From Bacillota bacterium (lineage in GTDB: Bacteria > Bacillota > Clostridia > Peptostreptococcales > Anaerovoracaceae): 40,794 nucleotides of DNA. Every line of letters starts with the position of its first letter. Within the stretch, counting starts at the first letter, position 1. The stretch is from positions 1 to 40,794 of the forward strand of contig JAFRVY010000012.1 in NCBI GenBank assembly GCA_017438285.1. The letters are read 5' to 3'. The notes under the pieces are model-generated. The model was not told the origin of the DNA, did no database searches, and saw nothing but the letters and a program-made list of their open reading frames with translations. Positions 1 through 8,879 of the stretch are shown here, in pieces. Position numbers and translations under genes: made by a program.

Positions 1-835
1 AGTGTTCAAGTACGTAGCTGATGATGTACTTGATCATCTCCTCGGCGATGTCCATGTTGCCATTAAGATCACAGAACGCCATCTCAGGCTCCATCATCCA
101 GAACTCGGAAGCGTGTCTCGCGGTGTTTGAGTTCTCTGCGCGGAATGTCGGTCCGAACGTATAGATGTTGCGGAACGCGAGCGCCATGATCTCTCCCTCA
201 AGCTGTCCCGATACACTCAGGTTTGCCTTCTTGCCGAAGAAGTCCTTGCTGTAGTCGATGTTTCCTTCAGCGTCTCTCGGCAGGTTGTCGAGGTCGAGTG
301 TCGTTACCTGGAACATCTCGCCGGCGCCTTCAGCATCACTGCATGTGATCTCAGGCGAGTGCACGTAGATGAAGTTTTTCTCCTGGAAGAACTTGTGGAT
401 CGCGTATGCCGCGACGCTCCTTACTCTGAATACCGCGGAGAAAGTGTTGCTGCGCGGTCTCAGGTGAGCGATCTCCCTGAGGAACTCCATCGTGTGGCGT
501 TTCTTCTGGAGCGGATAGTCCGGGTCGGAATCCGCTATTAGAGCGATCTCATCTGCCTTGATCTCAAACGGCTGCTTGGCCTCAGGTGTAAGCACCAGCG
601 TACCTTTGACCTCTACGCCCGCGCTCAGTCTGAACTTCGCTACCTCGCTGAAGTTGGCAAGCTTGTCCGCCTCATAGACCACCTGTACAGGTGTGAAGAA
701 CGAGCCGTCGTTTACCGAGAGGAATCCGAACTGGTTACTGCTTCTGTTTCCCCTCACCCATCCGTATACCGTTATCTCTTTGCCGGCATATGCTTCTGTG
801 TTTCTGAATAATTCTCTGATTTCGATATCTTTCAT
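1..835 (-). CDS. asnS: Asparagine--tRNA ligase, N-terminal part (cut by window start)
   Basis: Charges tRNA-Asn with asparagine in the cytoplasm (class II aminoacyl-tRNA synthetase). The gene starts at the ATG read at 835-833 and runs off the left edge, so about 278 residues are seen of a family usually near 430-460. The N-terminal OB-fold anticodon-binding domain is visible ([20 protein letters not shown]). It is followed by the catalytic core with HLRPR and by motif 2, [20 protein letters not shown], which is typical of AsnRS rather than AspRS or LysRS. A consensus-like promoter lies about 50 bases upstream. The leader is too short for a T-box. It is divergent from deoD. The identity is secure; only the C-terminal half is out of view. 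Confidence 0.95.
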   Translation of the reverse strand, partial: MKDIEIRELFRNTEAYAGKEITVYGWVRGNRSSNQFGFLSVNDGSFFTPVQVVYEADKLANFSEVAKFRLSAGVEVKGTLVLTPEAKQPFEIKADEIALIADSDPDYPLQKKRHTMEFLREIAHLRPRSNTFSAVFRVRSVAAYAIHKFFQEKNFIYVHSPEITCSDAEGAGEMFQVTTLDLDNLPRDAEGNIDYSKDFFGKKANLSVSGQLEGEIMALAFRNIYTFGPTFRAENSNTARHASEFWMMEPEMAFCDLNGNMDIAEEMIKYIISYVLEH

Positions 836-888
836 CAATAAAGTCCCTTTGATTTTTTGTCTGCCGTGCTGTCCGCACTAGCCGTAAG

Positions 889-918
889 ATTATATCACAG
901 TCGCTGACGGGATGTCAT
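889..918 (-). promoter_or_regulatory. Sigma-A type promoter of asnS
   Basis: On the minus strand a -35 box ATGACA (918-913) is separated by 18 bases from a -10 box TATAAT (894-889). The -10 box is extended by an upstream TG (TGATATAAT). The predicted leader before the asnS start is about 45 bases. Confidence 0.6.
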
Positions 919-997
919 CAAAATTCTATTGAAAAATGGGACATTTAGAGCTCCGCCCGAAACATCGAAAGAGCAGTTCTATATGCGTCTCCGTTTA

Positions 998-1006
998 TGG
1001 TAAAAT
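998..1006 (+). promoter_or_regulatory. Extended -10 element, possible deoD promoter
   Basis: TGGTAAAAT fits the extended -10 pattern TGnTATAAT. There is only a weak -35 match (TTCTAT near 977). A second AT-rich box (TAATAT, 1014-1019) is an alternative. It lies about 50 bases before the deoD start. Confidence 0.4.
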
Positions 1007-1055
1007 TGGCTTGTAATATAAAAGACAATACACAATGCAGAGAAAGGAGAATATC

Positions 1056-1763
1056 ATGTCAATCCCTACTCCTCATATAAACGCTAAGGCAGGCGATTTT
1101 GCCGAAACAGTGCTGATGCCGGGCGATCCGCTCCGCAGCAAATTCATAGCCGAGACATTCCTTGAGAACCCTGTGCTCGTGAACAACGTACGCGGTGTCC
1201 AGGGCTACACAGGCACATACAAAGGCAAGAGAGTTTCAGTCATGGCATCCGGAATGGGCCAGCCTGCGATCGGAATCTATTCGTACGAGCTCTTCGCGTT
1301 CTATGATGTGAAGAACATCATCCGTATCGGATCCTGCGGTTCGATCGACCCTGAACTGCACGTCCGCGACATCATCATCGCTCAGGGAGCCTGCACCAAC
1401 GGCAGCTACGCAAATCAGTATGAGCTTCCGGGTACATTCTGCCCTATCGCTTCTTTCGAACTGCTTGAGAAAGCAGTAGCGGCCACAAGAAAAGCCGGCG
1501 CCAGGTTCAAGGTCGGCAACATCCTTTCTTCGGATATGTTCTACGATGACGCCGCTTCAGCAATGAGATGGTCCAAGATGGGCGTTCTCGGAGTCGAGAT
1601 GGAATCCGCCGCGCTTTACTGCAACGCGGCAAGGCTCGGCAAGAACGGCCTCTGCATCTGCACGGTATCCGACTCCTTCAACTATCCTGAAGAAAACACG
1701 ACAGCAGAAGAGCGCCAGAACTCCTTCACAAAGATGATGGAGATCGCACTCGAGATCGCATAA
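1056..1763 (+). CDS. deoD: Purine-nucleoside phosphorylase, DeoD type
   Basis: Phosphorolytic cleavage of purine (deoxy)nucleosides to the free base and (deoxy)ribose 1-phosphate, in cytoplasmic purine salvage. The 235-residue length fits the hexameric DeoD family. Visible landmarks from the chosen start are the N-terminal TPHINA with the active-site His, GDPLRSK for phosphate binding, RIGSCGSI, GVEMESAALY with the ribose-binding Glu-Met-Glu, and VSDSF with the catalytic Asp. An upstream in-frame ATG at 1035 would add seven residues. I choose 1056 because AAAGGAG sits at the right distance before it and the protein then begins like its relatives. It is a single gene, divergent from asnS and convergent with cyuA across a shared hairpin. 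Confidence 0.95.
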   Translation: MSIPTPHINAKAGDFAETVLMPGDPLRSKFIAETFLENPVLVNNVRGVQGYTGTYKGKRVSVMASGMGQPAIGIYSYELFAFYDVKNIIRIGSCGSIDPELHVRDIIIAQGACTNGSYANQYELPGTFCPIASFELLEKAVAATRKAGARFKVGNILSSDMFYDDAASAMRWSKMGVLGVEMESAALYCNAARLGKNGLCICTVSDSFNYPEENTTAEERQNSFTKMMEIALEIA

Positions 1764-1784
1764 CTGTTTAAGATAATTAAAAAT

Positions 1785-1812
1785 CCGGCGCCTCCGTGGC
1801 GCCGGTTTTTTT
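1785..1812. terminator. Bidirectional intrinsic terminator between deoD and cyuA
   Basis: A perfect 8-bp stem CCGGCGCC/GGCGCCGG (1785-1792 and 1798-1805) with loop TCCGT is followed by seven T on the plus strand. An A-rich stretch precedes it (1775-1783) and serves as the T-tract for the minus-strand gene. It lies between two convergent stop codons. Confidence 0.85.
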
Positions 1813-1813
1813 C

Positions 1814-3091
1814 TTAATCCTCAAGCATCAGGCGGATGATTTCCTCGTCCGTCTCCTTCATGCCGAATCTGGCCAGTTTTCCGACTGCGTCTATGGTGCT
1901 TTCAACACCGTTCTTGACGAGGCCGTCGCCTCCGAAGAACTGGTTGCCTTTATTGTACATCGAAAGACCCATCAGGCCCGCCTCTACGGATACAGCAATC
2001 TTTGCCGCGCAGCTTGCCTTAGCCCCGTCGCATACTATTCCGGAATTGACCGCCAGAGCGTTTACGACCGTGTGCGCTACGCCATCGACTCCCTTCTCCT
2101 GCAGATAGGCCAGGCCTGCGCCGGCTCCGCAGCCCGCGCTTACGGCTCCGCAGTACGCGGAGAGAGTCCCGATGCCTGTCTTGAGGTGGATGGTCACCAG
2201 ATTTGACACGCAGAGGGCTTTGAAAAGATCTTCAGTCGATTTGTTCTTGGCTCTCGCGTATACGATGACAGGGACACTGTTTGTTATGCCCTGGTTGCCG
2301 CTTCCGGAATTGATGACTACCGGGAGTTCGCAGCCGTTCATACGCGCGTCGCTTGCCGCGGCCGCGTATCCTCTCATCACGTATTTGAGGTCATATTCAT
2401 GGCCCAGCATGATGGTGCTGCCTATGTTGGCGCCGTAGTCTCCTGCCAAGCCTTCTTCAGCTATCGCCATGTTGTACCTGATCTGTCTGTCAAGGATCTC
2501 CCGGACTTCCTCTACATCCACAGCATCTGCGAATTCGACTATGCCTTCTATGGTAAGGCAGCTCCTGTCAGTCTTGCCGCCGGACTTTGGCTCGTTCACA
2601 TCCTTGCTGAGGATGATGCTGTCGTTCAGGCGGATGGTCACGATGTTTGTGTGATGATCGACTATCCTTACATACGCGGAGTCTTCTCCCCTGAAGGCCC
2701 TCACGGCAATGTCGAAGATATGGCCGTTGTCCACGTGTTTTACCGTGATCTCAGCCTCTTCAAGATACTTGCCTATCTCCTTTATCTGATCCGGTGTCAC
2801 ATTGGAGATGACCTCGAGCTCTGCTGAAGCGTCCCCGGCCACGGCTCCCGCAGCCGCTGCCGCCTGTATGCCTCTGAGGCCGCCCGTATGCGGCACCACT
2901 ACGCTTTTCACGTTCTTGATGATATTGCCGCTCACCTCAGCAACCAGTCTGTCAGGCCTGGTCCCGAGTACTTCCGTAGCCTTTGCCGCCGCGTAGGCGA
3001 TGGCGATAGGCTCTGTACATCCCATCGCGGGTACGAGTTCCTCTTTGAGGATCTGAATATAAGCCGCATAACGGCTGTCAGTTCTTTCCAT
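1814..3091 (-). CDS. cyuA: L-cysteine desulfidase / UPF0597 family (CyuA, formerly YhaM)
   Basis: Predicted oxygen-sensitive [4Fe-4S] enzyme of the serine dehydratase alpha-like superfamily. Family members break L-cysteine down to pyruvate, ammonia and sulfide. The 425 residues match the family length. PAMGCTEP holds Cys25, and the C-terminal half has conserved cysteines at 314 and 321 (SAYCGAVSAGCGAG) and at 354 and 361 (IVCDGAKASC), the expected cluster ligands. SGNIIKNVKSV and NSGSGNQG are also typical. The ATG at 3091 has AAGGAG five bases upstream. It is last in the minus-strand series, 92 bases after rarA, and may have its own promoter. The substrate is inferred from the family; some UPF0597 members are uncharacterised. 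Confidence 0.85.
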   Translation of the reverse strand: MERTDSRYAAYIQILKEELVPAMGCTEPIAIAYAAAKATEVLGTRPDRLVAEVSGNIIKNVKSVVVPHTGGLRGIQAAAAAGAVAGDASAELEVISNVTPDQIKEIGKYLEEAEITVKHVDNGHIFDIAVRAFRGEDSAYVRIVDHHTNIVTIRLNDSIILSKDVNEPKSGGKTDRSCLTIEGIVEFADAVDVEEVREILDRQIRYNMAIAEEGLAGDYGANIGSTIMLGHEYDLKYVMRGYAAAASDARMNGCELPVVINSGSGNQGITNSVPVIVYARAKNKSTEDLFKALCVSNLVTIHLKTGIGTLSAYCGAVSAGCGAGAGLAYLQEKGVDGVAHTVVNALAVNSGIVCDGAKASCAAKIAVSVEAGLMGLSMYNKGNQFFGGDGLVKNGVESTIDAVGKLARFGMKETDEEIIRLMLED

Positions 3092-3183
3092 TTCTGCTCC
3101 TTTTCCCCTCAGGGTTTTTTCTTGAGATAGTGCTGTTTCTTAAGGTGCAGTTAACATATGGTGCAATTGATATATTTAGTTGT

Positions 3184-4530
3184 TTATTTCTTTTTATGGT
3201 CGCGGCGCCACTTTTTGATGGCCTCGTAGCGCTCCCTGAAGCGAGGCTCAAAGCCCTGGTCACCCGGGTGATAGTACTCTCTGCCGCGCAGATTGTCAGG
3301 CATGCACTCCATGTCGGCTATCTTGTCCTCGGTATCGTGGGCGTATACATAACCCTTTCCGTAGTCAAGCTCCTTCATCAGTTTTGTAGGGGCGTTTCTG
3401 ATCTGGAGCGGAACAGGTTCGGCTATGTGCTCATTGGCGTCGCGGGCGGCCTCCATGTAGGCCACGTCCATGGCGTTGGACTTAGGCGCGAGCGCGTTGT
3501 ATATGACGGCCTCGGTGAGGTGCACGCTGCACTCCGGCATTCCTATCAGATGGCAGGCCTGGAATGCCGCGACCGAGAGCTCCAGGGCTCTCGGATCGGC
3601 GAGGCCGACGTCCTCTGCCGCGAAGCGCGTTACGCGCCTTGCGATGTAGATAGGATCCTCGCCCGACTCCAGCATGCGCGCCAGCCAGTAGACCGCAGCG
3701 TCCGCGTCTGAGTTCCTCATCGATTTATGCAGAGCGGAGATAAGGTTGTAGTGCTCCTCGCCCTGCTTGTCATACAGCAGCGACTTACGGGAAGTGCATT
3801 GCTCAAAATCTTCTGTAGTGACTGTGATCACCTCATGCCCGTCAGCCGGGTCATTCGAGTGGTCCGCGTTCAGCACCATCATCTCGAGAGTCGAGAGCGC
3901 TGTCCTGGCATCACCGTTTGCGAAAGAGGCGAGCGCGCTGATGACGTCATCGCTGATCCTGAGATCCTGGTCGCCGAATCCCCTCGGGTCCCTGATCGCG
4001 TTTCTTATAAGCTGCGCGATATCCTCAGGACTAAGCTGGTGCAACACAAATACCTTGCACCTTGACAGCAAAGCGCCGTTCACCTCGAATGAAGGATTCT
4101 CTGTCGTAGCGCCTATCAGGATGATGCTGCCCTTCTCCACGAAAGGCAGAAACGCGTCCTGCTGCGCCTTGTTGAACCTGTGGATCTCATCCACGAAAAC
4201 GATGGTGCGCGCGCCTATGGCGGTCATCTTGTCCGCCTGCTGCATCACCGTCTTGATATCCTTTATGCCGCTCGTTACCGCGCTGAACGTGATGAACTGA
4301 GCGTCAGTCTTCGCGGCGATTATCTGAGCCAGGGTCGTCTTTCCCACGCCCGGAGGCCCCCAGAATATCATGGAAGAGACGCTGTCGCGTTCAATAAGAT
4401 TGCGGAGCACCTTGCCCTCTCCCACCAGATGCTGCTGACCGACGAACTCATCGAAGTTCCTCGGGCGCATCCTTGCCGCGAGCGGCTGATTATCGTTTTT
4501 AGCGTTGTCAAAAATACTTATCTGACTCAT
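3184..4530 (-). CDS. rarA: Replication-associated recombination protein A (RarA/MgsA AAA+ ATPase)
   Basis: Clamp-loader-like AAA+ ATPase acting at stalled replication forks. The 448 residues match the family. Domains in order are an N-terminal segment with LAARMRPRNFDEFVGQ, Walker A GPPGVGKTT (58-66), Walker B IVFVDEIHRF (about 110-119), sensor 1 GATTENPSFEV, and an arginine-finger SRCKVF near 156-161. The C-terminal helical tetramerisation region contains EDVGLADPRAL and GKGYVYAHD, both usual in RarA. The start ATG follows directly on the stop codon of the upstream acetyltransferase gene (stop at 4531-4533, start at 4530), so it is co-transcribed and probably translationally coupled. Identity is secure. 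Confidence 0.95.
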   Translation of the reverse strand: MSQISIFDNAKNDNQPLAARMRPRNFDEFVGQQHLVGEGKVLRNLIERDSVSSMIFWGPPGVGKTTLAQIIAAKTDAQFITFSAVTSGIKDIKTVMQQADKMTAIGARTIVFVDEIHRFNKAQQDAFLPFVEKGSIILIGATTENPSFEVNGALLSRCKVFVLHQLSPEDIAQLIRNAIRDPRGFGDQDLRISDDVISALASFANGDARTALSTLEMMVLNADHSNDPADGHEVITVTTEDFEQCTSRKSLLYDKQGEEHYNLISALHKSMRNSDADAAVYWLARMLESGEDPIYIARRVTRFAAEDVGLADPRALELSVAAFQACHLIGMPECSVHLTEAVIYNALAPKSNAMDVAYMEAARDANEHIAEPVPLQIRNAPTKLMKELDYGKGYVYAHDTEDKIADMECMPDNLRGREYYHPGDQGFEPRFRERYEAIKKWRRDHKKK

Positions 4531-5064
4531 CTATATCTTTTTCTCCATCAGCACCAGATCCACTCCGGCGATGCCGTTGAATACCGTCGGTACTATGTCA
4601 GTCTCGGTGTAACCGAGCTTCGCGTACATCTTCCGTGCAGCAGCATTCCTCGCATTGGTGTCTATCCTCAGCACCTCGCAGTCCCATTCTCCGGCGAGCT
4701 TCTCATAGAACCTCACAAAGGCCGGCCCTATGCCAAAGCCTCTCGCGTCCGGATCGACTGCCAGAGTATGAAGCACGCACACCTTGTCATCCGGCGCCTT
4801 GTACTCCCAGTCGCAGTCCAGATATACGTTTACCTGGATCTTATTGATGATCCCTGTCGCAGCCACCACACCGTCGTGTTCGGCAACATACATGTCGCCG
4901 CGTACCAGTGACGCCTCGGCCACTTCCCTTACCGGATAGATCCCCCTGACCCATCCGGTCGTCGTGAGCCCGGCCTCTTCCACGTCGTGCGTACGCTCGT
5001 ATATCCGCTCTATTGCGTCCAGGTCATCCCCTGTCGCCTTTCTGAATCTCAGTGCCCCGTCCAT
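4531..5064 (-). CDS. GNAT family N-acetyltransferase
   Basis: Predicted acetyl-CoA dependent acetyltransferase of 177 residues; the substrate cannot be told from the sequence. The GNAT core is clear. Beta-4/alpha-3 motif A reads VLHTLAVDPDARGFGIG (about 97-113) with the pyrophosphate-binding R-G-x-G-x-G pattern. Motif B is NARNAAARKMYAKLGY (137-152). It lies one base after the stop of the ABC-GNAT fusion gene and directly before rarA, so it shares their transcript. The ribosome-binding site is weak, which fits coupling to the upstream stop. The two neighbouring GNAT domains are not close copies of each other. Confidence 0.85.
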   Translation of the reverse strand: MDGALRFRKATGDDLDAIERIYERTHDVEEAGLTTTGWVRGIYPVREVAEASLVRGDMYVAEHDGVVAATGIINKIQVNVYLDCDWEYKAPDDKVCVLHTLAVDPDARGFGIGPAFVRFYEKLAGEWDCEVLRIDTNARNAAARKMYAKLGYTETDIVPTVFNGIAGVDLVLMEKKI

Positions 5065-5065
5065 T

Positions 5066-7438
5066 CTAAATATCTCTGTCCATCACGTAGACTTCATATC
5101 CGTCCGTGCTGACAGACTCCTTTTTTACCTTAAAGCCCTGATCCTTCCAGAATTTTAGGGCCTCTTCATTCTCTTTCACCACAGCGAGCGCCATGTAATC
5201 GTAGCCCGCTGCCTTCATGGCAGCTCTCACGTCTGCGAAGATGCCTGATCCTATGCCTCTTCCCTGCATCTCACCGTCGACCATCAGCCAGCCGATGAAC
5301 GCATCATCGCTCTCCGGGTACCCCGTAATAAGGTCCATGACCGCCACGAGAACATCGTCTTCATTATAGAATCCCACGAAATGCTTGCAGCTTCGCGATA
5401 CTCCTTCCGGTACCTCAGAGATGATTTCCGTAAGGCTCTCTCTTGTAGGGATCCTTCCCAGATACCTGTAGTATCTTCTGTTTGACTTAGCCAGTCTGTA
5501 TACCGCCGATATGTCAGACTCTGTGATCTTCCTGACCCCGAACTGTGTCGACAGAGTCGCGATGTCCAGACCATCGCTTTCCCCGGCCGCCTCAGCATTG
5601 CTCCTCGCAGCCTCGCTGTCGATCGCCTGGCGGAACTGTGTCTCATACAGCTCCTTATATGTGCCGCCCTTCTCCAGCAACTCTTCATGTGTACCCTGCT
5701 CGGCGATGACACCGTCCTTCACAACAAGTATGCGGTCGGCCTTCAGTATCGTAGAAAGCCTGTGGGCTATTACGATGCTTGTGCGCCCCACCATCATCTG
5801 CTCCAGAGCGTCCTGTATCGAATTCTCGGATATTGAGTCAAGAGCGGATGTCGCCTCATCAAGGATCAGTATCTTAGGGTCTTTCAGTATGACTCTGGCA
5901 AGCGACAGTCTCTGCTTCTCGCCGCCTGAGAGCTTCAGTCCGCGGTTGCCTACCTGTGTATCATAACCGTCAGGCTGATTGCTTATAAATTCATGGATGT
6001 TGGCGATGCGGCAGGCTTCTTCTATTCCCTCCATCGTCGCGTCGTTCTTAGCATACCTGAGGTTCTCAAGTATGGTGCCATTGAAGAGATACGACTCCTG
6101 AGTCACCACGCCTATCTGCTCTCTCAGATATGTGAGGTCGAAATCGCGCACATCCACCCCGGCGATCTTCACAGATCCTCCGCATACATCATAAAGCCTC
6201 GGTATGAGGTTCACCACGGTCGATTTGCCGGAGCCTGAAGGCCCCACGATCGCGTACATGCTGCCGCCCGGCACCTCGAAGTCAACATCCGTGAGAATAG
6301 GGTTCTCCGGATTGTAGCTGAACGCGACATGCTCGTAAGTGATCGGCTTGTTGTCGACATCAGGTTTTTGCCCGTTCTCCGGCGAAACGATGGTGTTTTC
6401 CCTGTCAAAGTAGTCAAATATGCGGGTGAACAGCGCCAGAGATCTTGTGAAATCTACAGAGATGTTCATCAGCTGCTCGATAGGCCTGTACAGCCTGTTT
6501 ATGAGCGCCACGGTCGCCGTGATGACACCGACAGTCAGCGAAGTATCTATCTGTCTGATAATGAAATATCCGCCCGCGAAGTAGATCAGCAGCGGTCCCA
6601 GCTGAGTGAACATTCCCATCACCACGCGGAAGAGCTGGCCGGATCTCTGTTCCTTCAGGTTGAGATCGGTGACCTCCTTGTTGACCTTTACGAAGTCGTC
6701 ATATTCCTTCTGCTCGCGGGTGAATATCTTTACCAGCATAGAGCCGCTGACCGAAAGCGTCTCATCGATCTTCTGGTTTAGCTCATCGCTCTTGGCCTGG
6801 CTCTGCGTCAGGTATTTCCAGCGCGTGCGGCCGGCTGTCCTTGTAGGAAGCACCAAAAGCGGGATGACAGCGATTCCCACCAGCGCCAGAGGAGCGCTCA
6901 TGCTGAAGAGCGCCACCAGAGTCGTGATGACTGTCGCTACATTGCTGACGATATTGGAAAGCGTGCCGCTGATGACAGAACTGACGCCGCTTATATCCGT
7001 GTTCATGCGCGTGATGATGTCGCCCTGCTTCTCAGTCGTGAAGAACGAATGCGGCATGTACTGCAGGTGTTTATACATCTGATTGCGCATGTCAAAGATG
7101 ATGCGCTGCGAGATCCACGCGTTGATGTAGTTCTCAAGCACACCAACAAGCTGGCTCACGGTGAGCGCTGCGAACGCGGCAAGGAGCAGCTTTATGAGAA
7201 GCTCCATGTTCTTTCCCACCAGCGCCTCGTCCACGATGCGGCCTGTGATGATCGACGGAAAGAGCCCGACGGTCGCCGACAGCAGTATCGCTATGAACAC
7301 GAAGATGAACTGCAGCCAGTATGGTTTGAGATAGCTCATTATCCTGGCCAGAAGTTCCTTCGTCACCTTCGGCATATTCTGTTTTTCTTCCTCAGTGAGG
7401 AAGTGCATCGGGCCCATGCGGCCGCCCGGTCCTGCCAT
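5066..7438 (-). CDS. ABC exporter (fused permease and ATPase) with a C-terminal GNAT acetyltransferase domain
   Basis: A 790-residue multidomain membrane protein. Residues 1-340 form a six-helix type IV exporter membrane domain, with the MGPMHF-type N-terminus often seen in Firmicutes drug/lipid half-transporters. Residues 365-600 are the nucleotide-binding domain: Walker A GPSGSGKST (399-407), Q-loop Gln447, signature LSGGE (503-507), Walker B ILILDE (523-528) and H-loop His559. A normal exporter would end near residue 605. Instead a short linker leads into a complete GNAT domain (635-790) with EMQGRGIGSGIF and NEEALKFWKDQGF. No frameshift or stop separates them. The start has AGGGG upstream. 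Substrate unknown. It is normally expected as a homodimer or a heterodimer, but no partner half-transporter gene is adjacent. Confidence 0.88.
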   Translation of the reverse strand: MAGPGGRMGPMHFLTEEEKQNMPKVTKELLARIMSYLKPYWLQFIFVFIAILLSATVGLFPSIITGRIVDEALVGKNMELLIKLLLAAFAALTVSQLVGVLENYINAWISQRIIFDMRNQMYKHLQYMPHSFFTTEKQGDIITRMNTDISGVSSVISGTLSNIVSNVATVITTLVALFSMSAPLALVGIAVIPLLVLPTRTAGRTRWKYLTQSQAKSDELNQKIDETLSVSGSMLVKIFTREQKEYDDFVKVNKEVTDLNLKEQRSGQLFRVVMGMFTQLGPLLIYFAGGYFIIRQIDTSLTVGVITATVALINRLYRPIEQLMNISVDFTRSLALFTRIFDYFDRENTIVSPENGQKPDVDNKPITYEHVAFSYNPENPILTDVDFEVPGGSMYAIVGPSGSGKSTVVNLIPRLYDVCGGSVKIAGVDVRDFDLTYLREQIGVVTQESYLFNGTILENLRYAKNDATMEGIEEACRIANIHEFISNQPDGYDTQVGNRGLKLSGGEKQRLSLARVILKDPKILILDEATSALDSISENSIQDALEQMMVGRTSIVIAHRLSTILKADRILVVKDGVIAEQGTHEELLEKGGTYKELYETQFRQAIDSEAARSNAEAAGESDGLDIATLSTQFGVRKITESDISAVYRLAKSNRRYYRYLGRIPTRESLTEIISEVPEGVSRSCKHFVGFYNEDDVLVAVMDLITGYPESDDAFIGWLMVDGEMQGRGIGSGIFADVRAAMKAAGYDYMALAVVKENEEALKFWKDQGFKVKKESVSTDGYEVYVMDRDI

Positions 7439-7463
7439 CTATACCCCTTTTATCTTTATCTGC

Positions 7464-8858
7464 TTACGGTCTGAGTACTCCATCCGGCTTGCTGCCTTCG
7501 AAGTAGAGATGATCTGTATAAACATCTTCAAATTTATCCTTCGATACACCGTAATCGAAATATGCATTCTTATACTTTGTAGTCCTTGTGCCGTCGGCAG
7601 CGATCGTGATGATGGTAGCTCCTCTCTGCAGACCGGAATTGTCGATCTCCGTATACGCGAGGTTGTCGATCGAATAACCGTAAAGCAGGTCGACGCCCTT
7701 GTAGTTGACCCATGCGTTGTTCACGTGGTCGTGTCCGCAGTAGCAGGCCTCCAGCACGTTCATGCCGTCTGGTCCAAGCGTCTCAAAGAACCTGTCGATA
7801 TCCGCGAGAGGTCCTTCCTTCGTGATGCCTCCGTGCCAGATGCGGCTGCCCGTCGTTCCGTCGAGGAGCTCATCCCAGACTCCGGAGATGTATTTAGTGT
7901 TTTCGGTATCCTTCCAGCCGTTAGCGTCGAGCTCTTCGTATGCGATCCTGAACTCGCTGGTCGGGATGTGGAAGAACGCCACAGTCTTAGGGTTTCCGAG
8001 AGCCTTTATCGACTCAGCCGCCCAGTCTACAGTACCATCCCTGATGATATCGTAATTCCAGTCGAGAACGGCCTTGATCGAATTGTCCACGTAAGCGTTG
8101 CTGTCCACCAGCAGAAGCGCCTTGGTGGTCTCTCCCTTGGTGTTTTTCACCAGGATTATCTGGTTGGTGACAGTCGGCAGATCGCCGCCGTCTGTGTAGT
8201 TCTGATCGAATATGCAGTACTCGAACCTGTCCTTCATGTACAGTTCGCCCAGTTTCTGCCTGCCGGTATAATCAAACACTTCAGTGTCGTGATTGCCGAA
8301 TACGGTCGAGAAGTACACTCCCTCATGGTTGAAGATCTGTATCACGTCGCGCGCGGCCATGTAGTTGTTAAGCGTTCCGCCGCCATTGTAAATAGGGCCA
8401 GGCACCGCGAAGGTGTTGTCGCCGTCCAGTATGACCAGATCCGGCTTCTCCTTCTGCAGCATCGTAATGATCTCATATACCGTCTTGCGGTCTTTCTCGG
8501 CACTCCAGAAGCCTCCGCCCAGATGGATGTCGGTGAGCATCATTATCTTCAGCTCCCTGTCAGTCGTGAAGGTGTAATACCCTGTCTCCGGATCGATCTC
8601 AGGCACCAGCCTGTCCGCATCGTTATATTCGACCGGATCGAAGCTGTTGATGTAGTGCCTCAGGTGAAGCGAGAATCCGAGGTTCACCGCCAGCGCGGAT
8701 ACGACACAGAAAACGGCAATGATGACGATCCACATAGGGATCTTCCACCATAATCCGCGTTTTTTTGTCTTCTCCTTCTTCTCTTTTTTCTTCTTTTCCG
8801 GTTCAGGAGCCATATGCTTGTTGGCTCTCTTCTCTCTGCTCATGTATTCTTCGCTCAT
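7464..8858 (-). CDS. Membrane-tethered calcineurin-like metallophosphoesterase
   Basis: Predicted dinuclear-metal phosphoesterase of about 464 residues. A lysine/glutamate-rich cytoplasmic N-terminus (15-36) precedes one membrane helix (about 38-62), so the catalytic domain should lie outside the cell. Metal-binding motifs occur in order: LTDIHLG (D-x-H, near 110), LDGDNTF (146-150), GNHD (near 190), a single His in FFHIP (near 298) and CGHDHV (near 376). The substrate is unknown; lipid, nucleotide or wall-polymer phosphate esters are possible. An overlapping GTG at 8861 is an alternative start. I choose the ATG at 8858 because AGAGGA lies seven bases before it. It sits 25 bases upstream of the ABC-GNAT gene. 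Confidence 0.85.
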   Translation of the reverse strand: MSEEYMSREKRANKHMAPEPEKKKKEKKEKTKKRGLWWKIPMWIVIIAVFCVVSALAVNLGFSLHLRHYINSFDPVEYNDADRLVPEIDPETGYYTFTTDRELKIMMLTDIHLGGGFWSAEKDRKTVYEIITMLQKEKPDLVILDGDNTFAVPGPIYNGGGTLNNYMAARDVIQIFNHEGVYFSTVFGNHDTEVFDYTGRQKLGELYMKDRFEYCIFDQNYTDGGDLPTVTNQIILVKNTKGETTKALLLVDSNAYVDNSIKAVLDWNYDIIRDGTVDWAAESIKALGNPKTVAFFHIPTSEFRIAYEELDANGWKDTENTKYISGVWDELLDGTTGSRIWHGGITKEGPLADIDRFFETLGPDGMNVLEACYCGHDHVNNAWVNYKGVDLLYGYSIDNLAYTEIDNSGLQRGATIITIAADGTRTTKYKNAYFDYGVSKDKFEDVYTDHLYFEGSKPDGVLRP

Positions 8859-8879
8859 CACAGTGTCCTCTCGTTATCC

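Noticed and set aside
836-888. T-box leader for asnS
   Set aside because: The predicted leader is only about 45 bases and shows no T-box sequence or terminator hairpin.
7395-8753. 452-codon open frame on the plus strand
   Set aside because: It is antisense to the metallophosphoesterase, whose motifs and ribosome-binding site are convincing. No recognisable protein is encoded on this strand.
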